From NCBI GenBank assembly GCA_903231505.1, contig CAFBRK010000133.1, positions 186,001-250,000 of the forward strand: a DNA stretch of 64,000 nt, in the 5' to 3' direction. A model generated the notes under the pieces. The model ran no database searches. It worked only from the letters and a program-made list of their open reading frames with translations, and had not been told where the DNA came from. Source of the DNA: Olavius algarvensis associated proteobacterium Delta 3 (GTDB lineage Bacteria; Desulfobacterota; Desulfobacteria; Desulfobacterales; CAFBRK01). Made by a program: the position numbers and the translations under genes. Below are positions 41,788 to 49,920 of the stretch, piece after piece. Position 1 is the first letter of the stretch. Every line of letters begins with the position of its first letter.

Positions 41788-42510
41788 CTATAGCCTGAAT
41801 TCTTCCCCTAGATAAAATCGCCGGGCGGTTTCACTGGCGGCGATCTTTTCGGGAGAGCCGAATTCAATCACCTGACCATTGTTTAGTATATATGCCCGGT
41901 TGCAGACTTCAAGGGTTTCACGGACGTTGTGGTCGGAAATCAAGATTCCGATGTCCCTCTTTTTCAGATGTTCGATGATTTTCCGAATATCCACGACCGC
42001 CAGCGGGTCAATTCCCGCAAATGGTTCGTCCAGTAACATGAACGCCGGATTGGTGGCCAGGGCTCTTGAAATTTCCAGCCGCCGCCGTTCTCCTCCGGAC
42101 AGCACGTTGGCTTTTTGATCCGAAAGCCTTTTAATCCCCAGCTCTTCAAGGAGCAGGTCCGCACGCCGCTCCCGATCCGAACGTGTCAGCGACATTGTCT
42201 CGAGCACGGCCATGACGTTCTGCCGGACGGTCAGCTTGCGGAAAATGGAGGCCTCCTGTGGGAGGTAACCGATCCCCTTCCGCGCCCTTACGAACATGGG
42301 AGTGTCAGAGATTTCTTCTCCGCCGAGAAGAACGCGGCCGGCATCCGGACGGATCATCCCGACGGTCATATAAAACGTGGTGGTCTTTCCGGCGCCATTG
42401 GGGCCCAGAAGCCCCACCACAGAGCCGCTTTCAACGCTCAAGCTCACCGAATTGACAACCGTTCGGCGATAGTAGGTTTTGACCAGATTTTCGAGCTGCA
42501 GTGTCGTCAT
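41788..42510 (-). CDS. lptB: LPS export ABC transporter ATP-binding protein LptB
   Basis: A 240-aa ATPase. Walker A GLLGPNGAGKTTTFYM, Q-loop YLPQEASIFRKLTV, signature LSGGERRRLEISRAL and Walker B FMLLDEPFAGIDP are intact. It energises LptFG to pull lipopolysaccharide from the inner membrane onto the LptC-LptA bridge. It lies between lptA and rpoN, the standard proteobacterial order. Confidence 0.96.
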   Translation of the reverse strand: MTTLQLENLVKTYYRRTVVNSVSLSVESGSVVGLLGPNGAGKTTTFYMTVGMIRPDAGRVLLGGEEISDTPMFVRARKGIGYLPQEASIFRKLTVRQNVMAVLETMSLTRSDRERRADLLLEELGIKRLSDQKANVLSGGERRRLEISRALATNPAFMLLDEPFAGIDPLAVVDIRKIIEHLKKRDIGILISDHNVRETLEVCNRAYILNNGQVIEFGSPEKIAASETARRFYLGEEFRL

Positions 42511-42559
42511 GGTGGTTCGAAAAGCAGGTCAGATCTTGCGTCAGTGGCCGGCTCCCGTC

Positions 42560-43186
42560 TCATTCGGTTTCACTCGACGATCCTGTTCCGCCGGAGTTCG
42601 ATTGCGGTGGGTTCGGCTTCTTTTCCGCATCTTCAGGGTAGAAAACAGCTTCCACCTGCCGGGATTCGCCCCCGATGACGACCACCTGGCCGTCCTTTCG
42701 GCGCAGCGTGATCTTCTCTCCGACAATGTAGCTGCTGCCGCTGGACACCCGGGTGCCCTCTCCGCTGAGAATAAACACTTGAGACCGTACATTGTATACC
42801 GCCTCCTGTGCGACTGCAAGTCTGTTTTCAAATCGGATGCGGACGTTTCCGGAAGCCACAATTTTTTCCACCTGGGCCGCCAGATTTTCCGGATCCTCCG
42901 AAGGCTGCCCTCCGGATCCGTAATAGACCTTCAACCGTTCCGACTCGATGACGGTGTCGCCCTGGGACGCTGTTACGTTACCGATAAATTCCGCCACCTT
43001 TGACTGGTCGTCGGCGACCAGACTATCCGAGCGGATTTGAATCATCTCCAGGGCCGCCTTGGCATCCTGATCCGGAACTTGATCCTGGGAAACCCCCGTG
43101 GCTCCCCAGAATAGGATCAGTGCCGCCGCAGCCGGCCGGAGAACGCTTATCACATTATATGGAAAAAATTCCCTGAAGTGTCCCAT
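42560..43186 (-). CDS. lptA: LPS transport periplasmic protein LptA
   Basis: A 208-aa protein from ATG 43186 (MGHFREFFPYNVISVLRPAA), with an AAGGAAA ribosome-binding site; the frame extends further upstream to 43228 but that would deepen the overlap with lptC. After a signal-like hydrophobic segment it has the OstA-type beta-jellyroll repeats (AEFIGNVTASQGDTVIESER, IVASGNVRIRFENRLAVAQE). LptA bridges the periplasm. It overlaps the lptC end by 32 bp. Confidence 0.9.
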   Translation of the reverse strand: MGHFREFFPYNVISVLRPAAAALILFWGATGVSQDQVPDQDAKAALEMIQIRSDSLVADDQSKVAEFIGNVTASQGDTVIESERLKVYYGSGGQPSEDPENLAAQVEKIVASGNVRIRFENRLAVAQEAVYNVRSQVFILSGEGTRVSSGSSYIVGEKITLRRKDGQVVVIGGESRQVEAVFYPEDAEKKPNPPQSNSGGTGSSSETE

Positions 43187-43742
43187 GGACGTTTCCTTCA
43201 AACATAATTCTGCGTTCCAGGATATCATATATCATGAGATCGGCCGTTAGCGTAATTTTCTTAGCGGATAATTTCACCGGGCTTTCGGAACGTATAACGC
43301 GCTGTTGATGACTGTAGTGCATGCGTTCGGTCGTCATCATGAGCGGACCCCGCCGGATACGGATATTACCCTCGAGGGCAAGATTGTTGGTTTCGGTATC
43401 CAGCTGCCCCCGCTCGGCCGACAAATTGATTTCTTCGCCCTCCGGCATATAAAACGTTACCGAGAGGTTCCGCAGTTGGGCGGTCTTTTCGTTCCCCCGA
43501 TATTGTGCCTCTTCGGCATGCAGGCGCCATTCCGTAACGCCCTCTTTGGTGGCGGTATGATTGAGATTGCGGATGGTGAGTTCCGCATTTGGGGCGACAT
43601 CCGAGAGAATGTATTCGGGATGCCCCGACAGCCGGCGGTACTCTAAAAACATAACGATGACGGCCCCGATACCGATGAGAACGGCCATAATCAGAAACAG
43701 TTTCAGAAATCGCCTGGTATGCTTCCGGCTGCCTTGCATCAC
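43155..43742 (-). CDS. lptC: LPS export protein LptC
   Basis: A 195-aa protein with one N-terminal membrane anchor (LKLFLIMAVLIGIGAVIVMF) and a periplasmic OstA-like domain (EEAQYRGNEKTAQLRNLSVT, SAERGQLDTETNNLALEGN). It receives LPS from LptBFG and hands it to LptA. The gene overlaps kdsC by 4 bp and lptA by 32 bp, indicating translational coupling. Confidence 0.9.
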   Translation of the reverse strand: MMQGSRKHTRRFLKLFLIMAVLIGIGAVIVMFLEYRRLSGHPEYILSDVAPNAELTIRNLNHTATKEGVTEWRLHAEEAQYRGNEKTAQLRNLSVTFYMPEGEEINLSAERGQLDTETNNLALEGNIRIRRGPLMMTTERMHYSHQQRVIRSESPVKLSAKKITLTADLMIYDILERRIMFEGNVHGTLQGIFSI

Positions 43743-44260
43743 TCCGCCATCCTGGTAACGATGTCGCTCCAGAGGCCTTTACTTTCTAAAATGGCTTCGC
43801 ACACCTCCCGGACGGCTCCCCTGCCGCCGGGCGTTTGGGTGACCATATGGGCCATGGCCCGGACTGCAGGATGGGCATCCGAGACGGCAATGCGCAGACC
43901 GACCCGTGCCATGATGGCCAAATCCGGTAAATCGTCTCCGACAAAGGCGATCTGGTCCTTGGTCAGACCGGTGTCTGACATGACACGTGCCAGTGCCCTG
44001 GCCTTATCTTCCACGCCGTCCATGAGACGGGAAATTCCCAAATTGCGGCAACGATGCTTGAGTGCCTCGGATGAACGGCCGGTGATCAGGCCGATATCGA
44101 TACCTGCGTCCATGAGCAGGCGCATGCCGAGACCGTCTCTGGCATTAAAGGCTTTGGTCTCCATCCCCCGGTCGTCGTAAATAATGCTGCCGTCGGTAAG
44201 GACCCCGTCCACGTCCAGCAACAGGAGGCGGATGCGTCTTAAGCGGTTCGGTAGTTTCAT
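43739..44260 (-). CDS. kdsC: 3-deoxy-D-manno-octulosonate 8-phosphate phosphatase
   Basis: A 173-aa HAD phosphatase from ATG 44260; the longer frame upstream is the antisense of kdsA. Motifs are LLLDVDGVLTDG (nucleophile Asp), LITGRSSEAL and FVGDDLPDLAIM (Mg-binding). It removes phosphate from Kdo8P, the second step of Kdo supply for LPS. It overlaps kdsA by 4 bp and lptC by 4 bp. Confidence 0.95.
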   Translation of the reverse strand: MKLPNRLRRIRLLLLDVDGVLTDGSIIYDDRGMETKAFNARDGLGMRLLMDAGIDIGLITGRSSEALKHRCRNLGISRLMDGVEDKARALARVMSDTGLTKDQIAFVGDDLPDLAIMARVGLRIAVSDAHPAVRAMAHMVTQTPGGRGAVREVCEAILESKGLWSDIVTRMAE

Positions 44261-45117
44261 GGGAGAATCGTTTCGGCCTTGGGGCCCTCGGGGTGTTGCG
44301 GGGATATCGCAGCGCGGATGGCCATCAGTTCCTCCAGCAAAGATCCCAGGGAATGCAGATGAAGAGAGTTCGGACCGTCGCAAAGGGCGTTGTCCGGATC
44401 GAAGTGAACCTCCATGAACACGGCATCGGCCCCGGATGCGACGGCTGCCCGCGCCAGCACGGGGGCAAACTCCCGCTGCCCGCCCGAGCTGGTTCCAGAC
44501 CCGCCCGGCGTTTGCACACTGTGTGTAGCATCGAAGACAACGGGATAGCCGGTTTGCTGCATGATCGGTATGCCACGAAAATCGACAACCAGATTGTTGT
44601 ACCCGAACATGGACCCTCTTTCGGTTATGAGAATATGGTGATTTCCCATGGCGGTGATTTTGCCGATCACATTGGACATGTCCCAAGGGGCCAGAAACTG
44701 ACCTTTCTTGATGTTAATCGGTTTTCCGGTCCGGGCGACTTCCACAATGAAATCGGTTTGCCGGCATAGAAAGGCCGGGACCTGAATGACATCCAGAACC
44801 TGCGCTGCGGTATCTATCTCGGAAATGCGATGGACATCGGATAGAACCGGTATGCCCAGTTCCCTGCGGACCTGCCCCAGGATGTCAAGGCCTTCACGAG
44901 CGCCGGGCCCCCGAAACGATTGTATCGATGTGCGGTTGGCTTTGTCGTAGGAGGCTTTGAAAATGAGCGGGAAATTCAGGGTATCGGAGAGCCCTTTCAA
45001 TGCTTCTGCGATCCGAAAGGTGTTTTCGACCGATTCGATCACGCAGGGCCCTGCAATAAACGCGAGGGCGCGGCCCTGCCCGATGGTAAGTGATCCGATG
45101 TCCACGGAAAAGGTCAT
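44257..45117 (-). CDS. kdsA: 2-dehydro-3-deoxyphosphooctonate aldolase (Kdo8P synthase)
   Basis: A 286-aa TIM barrel. Motifs are AFIAGPCVIES, FKASYDKANRTSIQSFRGPG, PVLSDVH, GNHHILITERGSMFGYNNL and the C-terminal VFMEVHFDPDNALCDGPNSL. It condenses PEP with arabinose 5-phosphate. CVIE carries a Cys in the position that marks metal-dependent forms. It is the first gene of the long leftward cluster; the promoter should lie in 45118-45300. Confidence 0.96.
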   Translation of the reverse strand: MTFSVDIGSLTIGQGRALAFIAGPCVIESVENTFRIAEALKGLSDTLNFPLIFKASYDKANRTSIQSFRGPGAREGLDILGQVRRELGIPVLSDVHRISEIDTAAQVLDVIQVPAFLCRQTDFIVEVARTGKPINIKKGQFLAPWDMSNVIGKITAMGNHHILITERGSMFGYNNLVVDFRGIPIMQQTGYPVVFDATHSVQTPGGSGTSSGGQREFAPVLARAAVASGADAVFMEVHFDPDNALCDGPNSLHLHSLGSLLEELMAIRAAISPQHPEGPKAETILP

Positions 45118-45587
45118 AATCTTGATTCTTCCCTATTACCTGTTGAGGCGAAGCAGAAATCCCGTACCGTGGGGCGGCACCAGACACGCTCAAAATGAGA
45201 TAACGTTCCGTATTAACGTGAATCTGCGGCGCTTCAGGCCTGGTGCCGAGGCAACAATGCCGTATACACCCCTGCAGATGGTTGGAGAGAAGCGGAAATC
45301 CCGCTCAACACGGCTTCAGAAACAGACATTTTAGCCAGCCACAAAAAAGGCGGACCAATTGTTCGCCACGTGGGCGGCATCCTCGCGTTTCATAAACGCG
45401 CTGCACGACGTTGTTCGGTGGTTCCCAAACCGTACGAAGTTAAAAAATGCCCAGATTTACGATATGTTACGAGCTTCATTTATCGTGCACCCCTGGAAAA
45501 GTCAAGTTGCTAAAAAACCATTGCCTAACATATTTCGAACTGTTATTGTTTCTGGTCAATCCATTTGGAGGCACAATCCGCAACCCA
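45118..45587. other. 470-bp divergent intergenic region
   Basis: It lies between kdsA (leftward) and the M23 peptidase (rightward) and should contain promoters for both. GCATCCTCGCGTTTCATAAAC near 45378-45398 resembles ACATCGTCGCGTTTCATAAA at 35660-35679, suggesting a shared intergenic element. Frames here have no recognisable product. Confidence 0.45.
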
Positions 45588-46961
45588 TTGAAAGATAAAC
45601 AGAAAAGGTTCAAGTGGGGGCTGCTTGCCACACTTTGTCTCATCCTTGCCGCACCCGTCGGATGGGGATTGCTGAAACGTCTCGAAGGCGAGACACCAGC
45701 CATCCATATGACCCTGCCGAAACCCGTCTTCGGACCGTCTCAGCCCTTTTCCGTCTCAATATCCGACCGGAAAACCGGGCTGCGGCATCTTCGCATTGAA
45801 ATTATCCAGGGTGAAAAGACCCACCTGCTTCTGGATCGGGGGTTCCCTTCGACGGGATTCTTCAAAAAAGGCGTGATTCGGGAGACGGAACTCGCCGTGA
45901 CCCTGGAACCCCGGGAAATGGGGATTACCGATGGAAACGTCCTTATCCGTTCCACGGTATGGGATTATTCCTGGCGCAACAGCAGCAACGGCAATCAACG
46001 CGTTGCCGAAGAAACCGTCCTGATCGACACCGTGCCCCCGGACATCCGGGCGATCAGCAACGCCCACAATGTCTCCCAGGGGGGTGCCGGCCTTGTCATT
46101 TATCGGTTGTCCGAACCCTGCTCGCGGAGCGGCGTGCACGTTGGAACTGATTTTTACCCCGGCGCCGGCGGGTATTTTGAGGATCCGTCCGTCTACCTGG
46201 CCATGTTTGCGTTGCGGGTTGACCAGGGCAGGGACACCGGCATCTACCTGGGCGCCTCGGATCGGGCCGGCAACACGAGCAGGGCCGCGTTTCGTCACTA
46301 TATCCGGCCCAAACGATTCCCCAGGGACACGATTCGGATTACCGATGGCTTTCTGAAGCGCAAGCTTCCGCAATTCGATGCTGAACTGTCGCCGGTAGCC
46401 GATAAGGCACCGGTGGACCAGTTCCTGTACGTCAACAGGACCCTCCGGGCGTCCGCCTACGAGAGGCTTTCAGCGGTGATCCCCGATACGCGTCCGGGGA
46501 TGTTGTGGTCGGGGTCCTTTGTCCGGCTGCCCGGTTCCGCCCGGCAGGCGGGCTTTGGAGACCGGCGGATTTATACGCACAACGGGACCGAGGTCGACCG
46601 TCAATTTCACCTGGGTGTGGACCTGGCCTCCGTTAAGCACTCACCGGTGCCGGCGGCCAATCACGGCAAAGTGGTGTTTGCCGATGCGTTGAGCATCTAT
46701 GGTAACAGCGTGGTGATCGACCACGGGCTGGGTTTGCAATCCATGTATGCCCACTTAAGCCGTATCGAGGCGGAACCGAATCAAACCGTCGACAGGGGGG
46801 ATATCATCGGATATACCGGAAGCACCGGTCTGGCCGGAGGGGACCACCTCCATTATGCCATGCTGGTCCACCATACATTCGTCAATCCGCTGGAATGGTG
46901 GGATGCGAAATGGATTGAGAACAACGTCAGAAATAAAATCAGGGCGCAGCGGGAACGATGA
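45588..46961 (+). CDS. M23-family peptidoglycan endopeptidase, membrane-anchored
   Basis: A protein of about 457 aa. A single N-terminal helix follows a basic stretch (KRFKWGLLATLCLILAAPVG), the middle ~250 residues are a beta-rich domain of unknown type, and the C-terminal ~120 residues are the LytM/M23 domain with FHLGVDLASVKHSPVPA (first zinc His and Asp) and GGDHLHYAM (HxH). It is expected to cut peptide cross-links in the periplasm. The start is unclear: TTG at 45588 gives a good signal-anchor, while the first ATG (45447) adds 47 unlikely residues and neither has a well-spaced ribosome-binding site. Confidence 0.85.
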   Translation: MKDKQKRFKWGLLATLCLILAAPVGWGLLKRLEGETPAIHMTLPKPVFGPSQPFSVSISDRKTGLRHLRIEIIQGEKTHLLLDRGFPSTGFFKKGVIRETELAVTLEPREMGITDGNVLIRSTVWDYSWRNSSNGNQRVAEETVLIDTVPPDIRAISNAHNVSQGGAGLVIYRLSEPCSRSGVHVGTDFYPGAGGYFEDPSVYLAMFALRVDQGRDTGIYLGASDRAGNTSRAAFRHYIRPKRFPRDTIRITDGFLKRKLPQFDAELSPVADKAPVDQFLYVNRTLRASAYERLSAVIPDTRPGMLWSGSFVRLPGSARQAGFGDRRIYTHNGTEVDRQFHLGVDLASVKHSPVPAANHGKVVFADALSIYGNSVVIDHGLGLQSMYAHLSRIEAEPNQTVDRGDIIGYTGSTGLAGGDHLHYAMLVHHTFVNPLEWWDAKWIENNVRNKIRAQRER

Positions 46962-47016
46962 TCCAGTAACCCGCCGGGCACAACGGTTTCGAAGCCATGT
47001 CAAGGGAGTGGGCGTA

Positions 47017-48201
47017 ATGAACAAGAACACCAAAGTCCAGAAAACGTATCAGGAGATCAATGACAAGATCCGATCCGGAGATGTCGTGGTGGTCACCGCC
47101 GAGGAGATCATCGATATCGTCAAGGAGGAAGGCCCCGTCGAGGCGGCGCGGCAGGTCGATGTCGTCACCACGGGTACGTTTGCGCCGATGTGCTCCAGCG
47201 GCGCGTTTATCAACTTCGGGCACACCACCCCGACCATAAAGGCGTCCAAGGTGTGGTTCAACAACGTGCCCGCTTATGCCGGGCTGGCGGCGGTGGACTG
47301 CTACCTGGGGGTGACCGAGCCCAGCGAGGATGACCCGCTCAACAAGGTGTGGCCGGGGGAATTTAACTACGGCGGGGGTCATGTTCTCGAGGATCTGGTT
47401 TCCGGCAACACCGTGCACCTGAGAGCTATCGGTTACGGGACGTCGTGCTACCCGAACCGGGGGTTCGAGAAAGAGTTGACCCTGGCGGATTTACCCATGG
47501 CAACCCTTTGCAACCCGAGAAACGGTTATCAAAACTATAACTGCGCTGTGAATTTAACCAAAAAGACCATCTACACCTACATGGGGGCCCTCAAGCCGAA
47601 AGCCAGCAATGCGAACTACTGTTCCGCCGGCCAGTTGAGCCCCCTGTTCAACGATCCCTATTATCGAACCATCGGACTGGGAACCCGCATCTTTTTGGGG
47701 GGCGCGCAGGGCTATGTCACCTGGCACGGTACACAGCACAACCCGAACGTGGACCGGACATCCAATGGAACACCCATACGGCCGGCCGGCACACTCTGGG
47801 TCATGGGGGATCTGAAGCAGATGAGCCCTCAGTGGCTGCGCGGCTTCAGCCTTCAGGGCTATGGATGCTCTCTGGCTGTTGGGCTGGGGATACCGATCCC
47901 GCTGCTGAACGAGGAAATCGCCGAGACCACCGGTATCTCCGATGAAGAGATCGTCACCCAGGTCGTGGACTACGGCAACGATTACCCGAACAATGTCTCT
48001 CGAAGTCTCGGCCAGGTCAGTTATGCCGAGCTGAAAAGCGGGACCATCACCGTCGACGGAGAGACGGTGCCGACGGTGCCCCTGTCGAGTGTGGTCAAAG
48101 CGCGTGAAATTGCCAACCAGTTGAAAAAGAGTATTGCAAACGGCGGCTTTCTGCTGGGGGAACCCCAGTTCACGCTGCCGTCGGTACCCCATGGCGGATA
48201 A
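47017..48201 (+). CDS. homocysteine biosynthesis protein (COG1900/DUF39, MA1821 type)
   Basis: A 394-aa protein from ATG 47017, preceded by AAGGGAGTGGG. The DUF39 features are seen: KTYQEINDKIRSGDVVVVTA at the start, TGTFAPMCSSGAFINFGH, a cysteine in GYGTSCYPNRG, and QGYVTWHGTQHNP. In Methanosarcina and Desulfovibrio this family is required for homocysteine synthesis from aspartate semialdehyde, a route independent of O-acyl-homoserine. The usual companion NIL/ferredoxin-domain protein is not adjacent; instead thpR overlaps its end by 11 bp. Confidence 0.88.
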   Translation: MNKNTKVQKTYQEINDKIRSGDVVVVTAEEIIDIVKEEGPVEAARQVDVVTTGTFAPMCSSGAFINFGHTTPTIKASKVWFNNVPAYAGLAAVDCYLGVTEPSEDDPLNKVWPGEFNYGGGHVLEDLVSGNTVHLRAIGYGTSCYPNRGFEKELTLADLPMATLCNPRNGYQNYNCAVNLTKKTIYTYMGALKPKASNANYCSAGQLSPLFNDPYYRTIGLGTRIFLGGAQGYVTWHGTQHNPNVDRTSNGTPIRPAGTLWVMGDLKQMSPQWLRGFSLQGYGCSLAVGLGIPIPLLNEEIAETTGISDEEIVTQVVDYGNDYPNNVSRSLGQVSYAELKSGTITVDGETVPTVPLSSVVKAREIANQLKKSIANGGFLLGEPQFTLPSVPHGG

Positions 48202-48772
48202 ACCCGACACGGATATTCGTGCCTTTGTGGCGCTGCCGCTACCCAACACGGTTCGCGAGAAGATCCGCAGGGCTCAGGACGCGCTCGGATCGCATCGCTT
48301 CAAAATCCGCTGGGTGCGCCCCGGGAGTATTCACCTGACGCTAAAATTTCTGGGTGACGTGAGTTCAATGGATGTGGATCGCATCCATACCGCCCTTGTC
48401 AAGGCCGTGGGGGGCATGGGATCGTTGACACTTTTCGCAAAAGGATTCGGCGTGTTTCCGAACATCCGGAAGCCGCGTGTGCTCTGGGTGGGTGTGAGCG
48501 GCGATACGGACGGGCTTTTCGAGTGCCAGCGACAGGTGGAAGAAGAACTGGCTCGAATCGGGTTTCCCGCGGATTCCCGGCGGTTCAAGGCCCATCTGAC
48601 CATCGGCCGCAGCAAGGGACCGATTGACGGGAAGCGATTGATGGGGGCCTTTGCCGAATTGGAGGACTTCGAATCGCCCCGGTTTACCGTGGAGTCGGTT
48701 ATCCTGTATCAGAGTCAGTTGAAACCCCAGGGGGCGGTGTATACCATACTACATAAAATCCATCTTTCCTGA
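48191..48772 (+). CDS. thpR: RNA 2',3'-cyclic phosphodiesterase
   Basis: A 193-aa 2H phosphoesterase from ATG 48191, overlapping the preceding gene by 11 bp. Both catalytic HxT motifs are present ([10 protein letters not shown] and [10 protein letters not shown]), and the start RAFVALPLP is typical. The family hydrolyses 2',3'-cyclic phosphates at RNA ends. In many genomes it stands beside cinA or recA, as here, where recA follows 91 bp later. Confidence 0.93.
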   Translation: MADKPDTDIRAFVALPLPNTVREKIRRAQDALGSHRFKIRWVRPGSIHLTLKFLGDVSSMDVDRIHTALVKAVGGMGSLTLFAKGFGVFPNIRKPRVLWVGVSGDTDGLFECQRQVEEELARIGFPADSRRFKAHLTIGRSKGPIDGKRLMGAFAELEDFESPRFTVESVILYQSQLKPQGAVYTILHKIHLS

Positions 48773-48863
48773 TCATTCCGTGACTTCTTTTCCCGGGATG
48801 ATGGGATATGAAATTCCGAACAGTCAACCATATTTCCAGCACAGCGCATTCAAGGAGGAGACA

Positions 48864-49898
48864 ATGGGGGGGGGAAACGACAAACAGCGCGCCGTAGAAT
48901 CGGCCATGACGCAGATCGAACGTCAATTCGGCAAGGGGTCGATCATGAAACTGGGAAGTCGGCCAATTGTGGACGTGACGACAATATCCTCGGGATCGAT
49001 CGCGTTGGACCGGGCACTCGGTATCGGTGGTCTGCCGAGGGGGCGGGTCATCGAAATCTTCGGCCCGGAATCCTCGGGTAAAACCACACTGGCACTGCAT
49101 GCTGTTGCCGAGGCGCAGCACCAGGGCGGTATCGCGGCCTTTATCGATGCAGAGCATGCCCTGGACACAGCTTACGCCCGGAGGCTGGGTGTCAACTGCG
49201 ACGAACTTCTGGTGGCCCAGCCGGACACCGGGGAGCAGGCACTGGAAATTGCCGATATGCTCGTGCGAAGCGGCGCCATTGATATCATGGTCATCGATTC
49301 GGTCGCGGCGCTGGTGCCGAGGGCTGAAATCGAGGGGGAAATGGGAGACTCCCACATGGGACTTCAGGCCCGCCTCATGTCCCAGGCCCTGCGTAAGTTG
49401 ACCGGCACCATCGGGAAAACCATGACGGCGGTCATTTTCATCAACCAGATCCGGATGAAGATCGGCATCGTGTTTGGAAACCCGGAGACCACCACCGGCG
49501 GCAATGCCCTTAAATTCTATTCCTCGGTAAGGCTGGACATCCGCCGCACCGGTGCCATCAAAGACGGCCAGGAGGTCATCGGAAACCGGACCCGGGTCCG
49601 GGTCGTGAAAAACAAGATGGCCCCTCCCTTCAAGGATGCCGAGTTCGATATTATGTATGGGGAAGGCATATCGAAAACCGGGGATCTGCTTGACATCGGC
49701 GTCGATGCAGGGATAATCGACAAAAGCGGCTCCTGGTATTCCTACAACGGCGAGCGGATCGGCCAGGGCCGGGAAAACGTCAAACGGTTCCTGAAGGAGA
49801 ACACGGACATATCCGATGCGCTGTACGCGAAGGCGCGCCAGGCCCTCGGTCTGGAGGAGCCAACCGAAGAGGCACCGCAGGAACCGGAAAACACATAA
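48864..49898 (+). CDS. recA: recombinase RecA
   Basis: A 344-aa protein from ATG 48864 with AAGGAGGAG upstream; the longer frame from 48780 lacks a site. Walker A is [14 protein letters not shown], Walker [15 protein letters not shown], and loop L2 follows [20 protein letters not shown]. It makes nucleoprotein filaments for strand exchange and promotes LexA self-cleavage. The stretch ATGGGGGGGGGAAAC at the start codon holds a run of nine Gs. No recX gene follows; alaS is next. Confidence 0.97.
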   Translation: MGGGNDKQRAVESAMTQIERQFGKGSIMKLGSRPIVDVTTISSGSIALDRALGIGGLPRGRVIEIFGPESSGKTTLALHAVAEAQHQGGIAAFIDAEHALDTAYARRLGVNCDELLVAQPDTGEQALEIADMLVRSGAIDIMVIDSVAALVPRAEIEGEMGDSHMGLQARLMSQALRKLTGTIGKTMTAVIFINQIRMKIGIVFGNPETTTGGNALKFYSSVRLDIRRTGAIKDGQEVIGNRTRVRVVKNKMAPPFKDAEFDIMYGEGISKTGDLLDIGVDAGIIDKSGSWYSYNGERIGQGRENVKRFLKENTDISDALYAKARQALGLEEPTEEAPQEPENT

Positions 49899-49920
49899 TC
49901 GCTGAATTTTGGAGAACAAC

